From Diplosphaera chodatii (Eukaryota; Chlorophyta; Trebouxiophyceae; Prasiolales; Stichococcaceae): a stretch of DNA of 64,000 nucleotides. How positions within the stretch are numbered: the first letter of the stretch is position 1; each line of letters opens with the position of its first letter. Positions 56,388 to 64,000 of the stretch are shown here, in pieces. The stretch spans positions 1,302,001 to 1,366,000 of the forward strand of contig JAALGY010000017.1 in NCBI GenBank assembly GCA_032358165.1, given 5' to 3'. The position numbers and the translations under genes were made by a program. The notes beneath the pieces were generated by a model, which saw only the letters and a program-made list of their open reading frames with translations, was not told where the DNA came from and did not search any database.

Positions 56388-59300
56388 TCATGCTCGATGC
56401 TTCCATGCCACAGGCTTCTGTCGCGTCGAGAGCCCTTTGGCCTTGAACAGGGTGTCAGGGTCTGTCATGCCGCCGCAGCGGTGCCGATGGATGCGCGCCA
56501 GCTCTGCTGCCAGGGCATCTGCCTGCAGCCCGGCAGCCGAGGGACATGAGGTGCAAGCGAGGGTCACAGTGCGCGCTCAGTCAGGCACAATGATCATCTA
56601 TGCTGCTGCCGTTGCTTCTGGGCAGTACGTTCCAGGCGAAGCTGTTGAGCGTGGTGCACCTTGGCCTCGGCAAGGCCAGCAGTCTCTCGCACTGCAGCCA
56701 GCGCAGACCGCGCCTGCGTCGCACGGCACGTCGCCTGCCGGCTGCCTGCCGTGCATGTTGTTGCCACCTGCGACCGCTGACAGCCAGGGTGTCAATGTGC
56801 AAACACGTGACACCCTGTGCACACTAATTCTAAAGCCACAGGAGGTGGGCAGTCCTGCATCCCTGATGGGTGTATGATAGGACATCGATAAAGATGATGC
56901 TTGCTTCGTCACACGTGAAGGCAGCAGCTCCTCACCTGCTCTGTGCGCCACTCCAGCGCAGACATGCGCTGAGCTGTCGCCCGCCCACTCGCTGACGCGG
57001 CTGCGGCATCCTCGGTAGCACCATCAACCTGCATCAACACCAGATGGCGGTCGAAACAAGCCCTCGCCCACGCCCACAGCCTACACCATACAGCTGCGAA
57101 TGCCAAAGGACCTGCAGCTGCTTGGTAATCCCTGAACCCCATCTTGCACTGCTTTGACTCTCACATGAATCCAGGAGGAGACATGACAGTGGCCGCGGTC
57201 ACAAGCCGCACACGCCAGAAGAGCAGAAGGAAGTATCATCGGGTCAGGCTCTCACCCGTCGCTCCAGGGCTGCCAGTCTGCGGTCCAGCGCACCAGCCGT
57301 CGCCGCCTCCATGACTGCATCCTTTGTTTCCTGCAGCAACGAAAGTGTAGCATGGTACACACACTTGAATAGAGTGGCAGCACTTGCAATACCCCAAGTG
57401 CACGACATGGGCTGTCGATGTTGATGACGTGCTCAGGCGCACATGGCAGCGGTGGTGGCGGGCGGCGTGCTCCTGGCACCGCTGCAGCCGGTGCAGCTGC
57501 TCGCGCGCCTCCGCCAGCCCCAGCCGCAGGTCCGACTGCTGGTCCCCAGCGTCCTGCGCCGCTGAGCTCAGCTCCGCCACTGCAGAGGCGCAGTGATGTG
57601 GGCACAGTTTTTTTAGACAAGTCACATGGAAGTTGCACAGCTTTAGCTCCTGCTTCCTGCCGCTGCACCACCACTTCACGAGTTGACTGATGCGGATTCA
57701 ACCGGGGCAAAATCGTGTGTGTGCAGGATGCCATCTGCATGCCCAAAGTACAGCAGCGCAGTCCATGCAACAATAATAGCGCACCCTGCTTTTGCAGGCC
57801 AGGCACATCGGAAGCCGATGCAGCCTCAGCCTGCGACTTTTGCAGCGCTGCCAGCTGCGTGGACAGCTGCGCCAGCAGACGGTCCTGCTTGGCATGTGGA
57901 CCCTGCACTGCTGTGCATGCCTGGTCCGTGCTGCTTCCAGATTCGACCCGATCTGCAGCCTGCATAACGACAGCAACAGCGGCCCTCGATGAGGACACCT
58001 CCACCAGCATGGGCTCATGTGCAACGTGATTCCAAACGAACAGCAACACGCCGCGGTGCCATGTTCGACATCATGCAACTGCTAAGCCCACCTCTTCATG
58101 CCATACTCGACGGCGGGCGCAGCCCCTGGCCCGCCGTGGCGAGGGGTGGCGGCTGCAGGGAGCGCTGCAGGGCGCCTGCAGTGCATAAAATGGCCGTGCT
58201 TCTTCGCAGCACAACATGATGATGTATACATACGGCACCCGTTACCACTACCCTGGGTAACTGTAACATCTTACCGAGCGGAGCGGTGGATGCTCGTTCT
58301 CATATTCATCGGCTGCTAACTTGCGCTGCAGTCTTGCTAGTAGCCGCCGTTCCAGGCGCGCCAGCTGCTCTTTCCCCAAGAGGCTGCCATCAGTGGTGTC
58401 ATCCTCCTCGTACTCGGGAGCAGCTGTTTGTGCTGATGTGGCAGCTGCAGATGCTACATCCTTATGCTTGCCGATGCTCGGCACGCTGTTGCGTGCTTCC
58501 TCTGCCACCTGTGCCACTGCCTGCTGCTGCTGCTGCTGCTCGACTGCTGCCAACCGCTGCTGCAGTGGCAGGATGGCCTCCGCAAGGGCAGCAACCTGCT
58601 GCGCTGCAGATGTGGCAGCGGCTGAGGCCTCAGCGACCATGCCGCCCATGCGGCAGACCTCGGACTGCATCAGAGCAGCCGCATCGCTGCTCTGCTGCCA
58701 CATGGCAGTCCACTTGGCATCCAGGTTAGTTAGGTGCGCCCTGTTTCGGATGACAGTGAGACATTCTGATGATATGCAACAATGGGTTTCCAAATTAATG
58801 CATCCACAGGCAGGGTGCAAGTCAAACATTAGCGGTAGTGACCTGTCAGTTTGTAGCAATAGACCACACCCAGCCTATGCTCACCCATGAGCCAACTGCG
58901 CCGGCTGCTGCACCTCCTGTTGTGATACCACATGCCTCAAAGGTGCTGCGACTGTTGCTGCCGCTGGTGCTGCCAGCTCTGCTGCCACCGGCGCAAGCGA
59001 AGCGTCTGGCTGCCAAACTGGGGCCATGCGGTGCGTATCCCCTGTTTGCGCAGGTGGCACACATGTGGCCACTGTTGGCACCTGCGCGTGGGTAGCAAGG
59101 CTCCCGTGGTAAGAGCCGTCGTCTGGGAAGGCCTCTGCCAGCTGGCACAGCTGATCGGCACGAGAGGCACGAGACTGTGCACTAGCTGATGGCATTTGCA
59201 CCTGCTGCTGTAGGTCTGGCTGCTGCTGCTGCAGGGTTGGCTGCTGCTGCTGCTGCTGCTCAAGGTTGGCAGCTGCTGCATATGAGGGCACAGCAGATGT

Positions 59301-60635
59301 TGGTGCAGCGCTTGCAGAATGAGCCATGTCAGGGTCAGCTGTCAGCCGAGGCCGCTTGCTGCCTTGCTGCGCAAATGTTGCCGACAAGCTGCTCGGCTCT
59401 GCTGGCTGCTGGTAGTGCGCCGGTGGCTGGGCTTCTGGCATCCCCTGCAACGGCATGGCCTGAGGCTGCCAGACAGGGTTCATCACCAGGTTGTATGCTG
59501 GCACGGCACAGACCGCAGGTGTGCTCGTGCCATGGCTGCCGGGATCTGGCACTGCTGACGTGAAGCGCCGCCTTTGCTGCTGTGTGTAAGCTTGCGCAGA
59601 CGGCTGGGTCTCCTGCGTGCGGGAGCGGATGGGTCTAGAAGTTGACGGCAGCACTGTGCTCTGCTGCCTGGTCGCGGCAACTTGCTGTCCTGGCGTTGTA
59701 ATGCTTCCTGCCAATGGTTTTGGGGGCCTGCACGGCAGCCAGAGGCGACTGTTGCAATGGTGCCGAACGCAATGCCATCCTTATGGCATGCCTGACTCAA
59801 CTCCGGACACTACAAAGACGTGGCAAGAGGCCTCACCTCGTTGCGCGAAGCTTTGCCTGCAACCAGTCGTCATCGCTGCTGTCCGCACAGCCGGCTGCTG
59901 GGGATGGAGGTTGCAGCTGCAGCTGTGGCGGCCGTAGACTCGCCGATGCAGCAGTGGTCGTTGCACGAGGCTGCCTGGCAGTCAGCGGCCTGGTGGGCTC
60001 TGATGTCTGCTTGGCAGTTCCGGGCGTGCCCCGGCCCCTCGCCAGCATTCGAGGCCAGTCCTCGTCACTCTCTGATTCCTCTGCTGGCAGGGTGTGCCCC
60101 TGCGGTGCTGTGGCACGCTTGACGCTGGCGATGCTCCGCTGTGTCACAGCCGCAGGATCTTCTGACTGTTTCTCAGGTCTACTCTCGATGGATTCCGCTG
60201 TCCGTCGTACGGGCCTTGGTGCAGCAGCAGCAAATGTCGTCTGACGCCTTGCAGGAGCGGGAACTAGTGACGCCTATGCAGCAACAAAGACTCTAGTAAC
60301 GGGAAGAGAGTTTGTGAATTGGTCAGATCAGACCCGATCTGGTGTATTATATACAAACATTCGGATGTCAGGCAAGGACAATGCACCTGCGTGGGCGGCC
60401 TGGCTTTCTGCTGGGCACGGCGCAGCAGATCAGCGTCGCTGTCGCTAGATGTGCCATTGGCCTGCGGCGCATTCGATGGCTGACTGGCGTTCATTTGTGT
60501 CGTTCGGCGCCGAGGCGGTGCTGTGCTCGCCATCTGCGACGGGGTCGGCAGGCGCTGAGCCCTAGCCAGGATGTCGGCATCGTCGTCGCTGCTGGACCCC
60601 GCGTCACGGGTGTTGCGCTGCCGGATCGCAGCCAT
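56388..60635 (-). CDS. Coiled-coil protein with N-terminal acidic Ser/Asp repeats
   Basis: Starts MAAIRQRNTRDAGSSSDDDA (ATG 60633-60635). Four related acidic motifs occur in the first about 200 residues: GSSSDDDADILARAQR, GTSSDSDADLLRRAQQ, ESESDEDWPRMLARGR and DSSDDDWLQAKLRATR. A long Gln/Pro/Ser-rich middle follows (59700-58890; poly-Gln at about 59220-59265). Then come helical, probably coiled-coil exons: TNLDAKWTAMWQQSSDAAAL, QQVAALAEAILPLQQRLAAV, KEQLARLERRLLARLQRKLA (58330-58740), QLSTQLAALQKSQAEAASAS (about 57810-57870), DLRLGLAEAREQLHRLQRCQ (about 57475-57535), AGALDRRLAALERR and an end KGLSTRQKPVAWKHRA, stop 56388-56390. No enzymatic domain. Scaffold, centrosomal or nuclear roles are all possible and none is shown. 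Confidence 0.6.
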
Positions 60636-61346
60636 ACTTTCCCTTCAGCTGACCACACACAGCTCCTGTGTTGCTGATCCAGGTCGGTGCTGCGGTGTGC
60701 TTCGAAGGCGCGGGCGTCAAAGGCGAGCGTGGGGTCGTCAGGAAAGCAAACACAGCGCCACCGGTCGCAATCAAGTGTAGCAAACATACTATCCTGGAAG
60801 TGCTGGAATCGGAATGGAGTTCGATGACCTGCCCACAGGCGCGGCGGTCACACAAAGACCTGAAAACTCTCGGATGCTATGCGTGCTGCGCTGAGCTAGC
60901 ACAAGGCAGAGTGAACAGCGGACTCCTGGACATCAGTCGATCACCGACATCCGCCTGCTATCGTCATTGACTGCCACTGCGTACTGCTGCCGCGCGTGTA
61001 AGGGTGCAGCGCGCAAACACCTCAAATCCCTCTTGATGCATAGCCGACGAGCTTGTCTTGATCAGCAGATGTTGGAACTTGACAAGACTGCTTTGCTGAT
61101 GCGGTGACACCTGCTGCTTGGTCTTCATATGTAAAGCGACGATACGAGGTTGCCATATGAGTGAGGCGACCCCAAAGCGCCAAACATGCGGTGCGTAGCA
61201 TGCTCCTAGGGCCGCTCATGCCAACACTCCACCCTTCAATCACGACTTTTGTACGCAACTCACCCTTTCACCTGCAGGCGGAGGGAATGCGTCGCACTGC
61301 AAGCGCAGACGCCTGAGCCTGCCGTCAACCACGGCAGAGCCGCACC
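60636..61346. promoter_or_regulatory. Divergent upstream region (coiled-coil gene / WRN-type exonuclease)
   Basis: 711 bases between head-to-head genes. No coding exon supported, though an extra 5' exon of the exonuclease gene could lie here. No clear TATA box. Confidence 0.35.
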
Positions 61347-64000
61347 GTGAAGCGCTGCTGCCGATCACAGCACTTGCACCAAACGTGCATCTCCCAACAG
61401 AACAGTCAGTGCGCACCTCAGCAGCAGTATACCGCAGCGGCGCCGCCCTGGCCCGACCAACTCAGGATGAAGGCAACACGACAGCACCTGGCAAGCCTGT
61501 GCGCCGCCTGCCCAGCCGCCTCACACACCCAACCCCGGGCCCTGCGCAGCGGCCCGAACTATCGTTGGCAGAGGTGTGCAGTGTTTGGCCGTTTGCAGGT
61601 GTTGTGGAAGTGTGCGCTCACCTGCCGTGCAGTCGCTGGATCTGCAGCAACTGCGTCTCCCAAGTACTTGCTGCATGTGGAGCCACAAGAATGAGTTCTC
61701 TCCCCCTTGTAGTGCCGGGTGATCTATGTGGCAACAGCATTGGAGGTGGAATGGTGGGCGCAACGCATCCTGCAGGACCCGCAGATACGGGCTGTTGCCC
61801 TGGATATCGAGTGGCGAGTCACCTTCAAGACAGGCAAGCAAGTTGGGTTTTTGTGTATTTACTTGCAGGGCGGGTGCAGGGCGGGTTCCACCGAGCACAA
61901 TTGCAGGATGATGACTGCAATCCAACAGTCCTGCAGACATGCCAGTATATACGTTTGCACCTGTGCTATAAATGGTGAGCATCGATCTGCTGCAGGGGAC
62001 ACTCCCCGGCCAGCAGCTGTTGTTCAGCTGGCGTACAGGCGGCCGGCGCCGCCAGCGGGTGGGGCACCCTGCACCTGCGTGCTGCTGCACGTGGCAGCCA
62101 CCGGCCTCACTCCAGAGCTTTGCTCCCTGCTCCAAGCAACTCGGCCCCTCAAGGTGATCCTCTCATCGTTGATGCCTCAGTATGCAAGTCATCAGCGCAG
62201 GGACATCCATTGGTGTGTAGCAGTGCGAAGCTGGCCGGCAGAATGGACAGTCTGGCCACTGCCATGCTTCATCCAAAGGACTGAAAGCCACTGCTCATGT
62301 AACACCAGGTGGGTGTGGGCATCCATGGTGACGCCCTCAAGATGCAGCGGGACTGGGGCCTGCAGCTGGGCGGGGTGGTGGACCTCTCGGAGGCGGCCCA
62401 GGATCGCGGCATCTGCAACGGCGAGGCAGGCGCGAAGTGGAGCCTCGCAGGTGAGCCAAGGCTTCAACGCCCTCCCAAGCACTGTCACCTCGCAAGTGAT
62501 GCTCCTCGTCACCAGCTGATGATCCCAGCCAGCCTGCTGTGACGCCACACGCTAAGTGTGGTACGCCAACACCAAGCCGGTGGCGCCATTGCAACAGACT
62601 TGACGAAGCGGGTACTGAAGGCAACGCTCGCCAAGCCGACCGAGCTGCGGCTGAGCGACTGGGAGGCGCGGCCTCTGTCACGTGCACAGGCGTCCTATGC
62701 CGCACTGGACGCTTTTGCCTGCCTGCGCATCCACGAGGTGCGGAGGCATCCTGCTTGATGTCCCTCTTCCCCAGCACTGGTCTGCAATACTGAGAGGGCG
62801 TGCTAGTGGATGTGTCGTCATAGCAGAGCACTGTGACACGAGCGAACACCGCACATATCTGGGTGGATGTCGTTTGCTGTTTGCGCAGGACCTGCAGCAG
62901 CTGCCGGTGCTCCCAGCAGTGCTCACCGCCAGGGCAGCTGCTGCCACTGCTGCTGCTGCAGCCCATGCAGATGCAGCCGTGCGCAGGCCCTGCACAACAT
63001 CCGATGCAAGTTCCGAGACGGCTGTGGACGATGTGGCTGCTGCGCTCGTGCCACTGCGGCTGCAGCCCGCCAAGCAGGCTGTGTACAGCGCCTTCCATGA
63101 CCAGGTGCCTGCGCTGAGCGACTGAGGGGTGAGCACAGTCGTCACAGGATGCTGGCAGGATTGCACCTGTTCAAGAACTTGCAGGAATCTTGGAAGGCCA
63201 AGCAGACCTGTGACTTTAACCATGCCTGCTGGCAGGGCATGTCCATAGCAGCAATTGCGGCCCTGAAGCGGATTCAGCCCTCAACCGTCCAGGGCTACCT
63301 GGCAGAGGCTGTGTTTTTTGGCCACGCCTACAGATGGCAGAGCTTCGGGGTGTCAGACGCCGTGCTGGCAGCAGTCGAGGAGGCGGCAGCTGCTGTGCTG
63401 TGCAGTGTACCTGCATGCACATCCGCAGCGGCAGTTGCTATACAGCCACAGCATCTAGCGCCAGCGCCCGGTGAGTTCTTAAGCACAGCAGCTGCTCCAG
63501 AGAGTATGGCACCACCAGTACCAGGTCCAGCGGCTGCACAGAAAGCAGCAGCCCCTGCGGCAGCTGTACAGTCGCACGCCAGAGATTGCGCGCCCTGGGC
63601 AACAGGCGTCTTTGCGGACGATGACAGCGACAGCGACGGCGATCGAACAGTGGCAGCGTGCATGCAAGCAGCTGCCGCGACGGTGAAGAGCGAGCCTGCC
63701 ACAGCTGGATGTTCAGCACGTGTCAGCAGCCCTGTGGCGCATGTAGCTGCACAGTGTCCCAGAAGCAGTGCTGCCACCAGTTGCCTGGCGCGTGCACGTG
63801 TGGCCTTCCGAGCAGCAACAAAGCTCGAAGCAACTACACAGTTCTTGATGATTGACCTCGCGGCGCGACTGTCGGCCGCCGGAGTGACAATGCGAACCTT
63901 CAGGCACGACTTGATCTCATGCGGCGCTTCAACACTTCGCAGACTGTGCCTTGCAGCTTCGTTGCTGTCGTCCACCTGTTTGCCTGATGGACCCGGTGTT
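61347..64000 (+). CDS. WRN-type DEDDy 3'-5' exonuclease joined to a RecQ-type helix-turn-helix; 3' end beyond window
   Basis: A tentative first exon from ATG 61347 ends CAVFGRLQ and splices in phase 0 to CRVIYVATALEVEWWAQRIL (from about 61713). The exonuclease domain has all DEDDy elements: VALDIEW (Asp and Glu, about 61795-61815), PAAVVQLAY (62014-62040), VGVGIHGDALKMQRDWG (about 62308-62358), WSLAG/DLTKRVLKATLAKPTEL (62438-62650, across an intron) and SYAALDAFACLRIHE (about 62694-62738). This resembles the exonuclease of human WRN and plant WRNexo, which trims DNA 3' ends. After an Ala-rich linker a further in-phase exon (from 63185) has FNHACWQGMSIAAIAALKRI then PSTVQGYLAEAV, the helix-turn-helix at the C-terminus of many RecQ helicases. 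No helicase domain lies between. The frame stays open to 64000. The intron after KTG (about 61835) has a GC donor. The join at 63106 is inferred; without it the protein would stop at 63125. Confidence 0.8.

Noticed and set aside
1..64000. Prokaryotic-style systems (CRISPR, operons, prophage, toxin-antitoxin)
   Set aside because: No repeat-spacer array, Shine-Dalgarno-linked gene series or phage genes; the splice structure is eukaryotic throughout.

Overview
This window is nuclear DNA of a green alga (Viridiplantae, Chlorophyta; a trebouxiophyte is likely but cannot be proved from the sequence). The evidence is the gene style and gene content. Genes are closely spaced on both strands and cut into many short GC-rich exons with GT-AG (occasionally GC-AG) introns ending in ctgcag or tgcag. 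They encode eukaryotic proteins, several of plant type: a CCT-domain regulator, a DCP5/LSM14 protein, a plant-like R-SNARE, VMP1 and POLD4. No prokaryotic operon, rRNA, tRNA or CRISPR array was seen. Exon models below were joined by eye from reading frame, splice motif and splice phase, so family calls are much firmer than exact gene ends.

Layout: 104-919 (+) 3' end of a short-chain dehydrogenase; 1425-5990 (-) PHD-finger protein; 6120-9153 (-) FHA-domain protein with an AT-hook and a PP1-docking-like motif; 9745-15843 (+) NOP14; 16173-22628 (-) large disordered protein with repeated RIxxRL / TKSGRxAGR modules; 23040-23621 (+) POLD4; 23984-29599 (-) eIF2B epsilon; 30099-32896 (-) GAF-domain membrane protein; 33663-36493 (-) VMP1; 37322-37975 (+) intronless VAMP7-type R-SNARE; 38629-41416 (-) DCP5/LSM14; 42131-45768 (-) Gln-rich CCT-domain protein; 46868-49890 (+) tandem-hotdog acyl-CoA thioesterase; 50308-55860 (-) unrecognised, mostly disordered protein; 56388-60635 (-) coiled-coil protein with acidic repeats; 61347 to the right edge (+) WRN-type 3'-5' exonuclease joined to a RecQ-type helix-turn-helix.

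The genes are mainly housekeeping: ribosome biogenesis (NOP14), translation control (eIF2B epsilon), mRNA decay/storage (DCP5), replication (POLD4), DNA repair (WRN-type exonuclease), chromatin (PHD and FHA proteins) and membrane traffic/autophagy (VMP1, VAMP7). They are independent eukaryotic transcription units, often in divergent or convergent pairs, and not one pathway. The most interesting observations are the Ki-67-like FHA + AT-hook + RVxF architecture, the exonuclease-HTH combination lacking a helicase, the repeat-module nuclear protein, and a 30-bp hairpin flanked by a perfect 8-bp direct repeat that looks like a hAT-type transposon scar.
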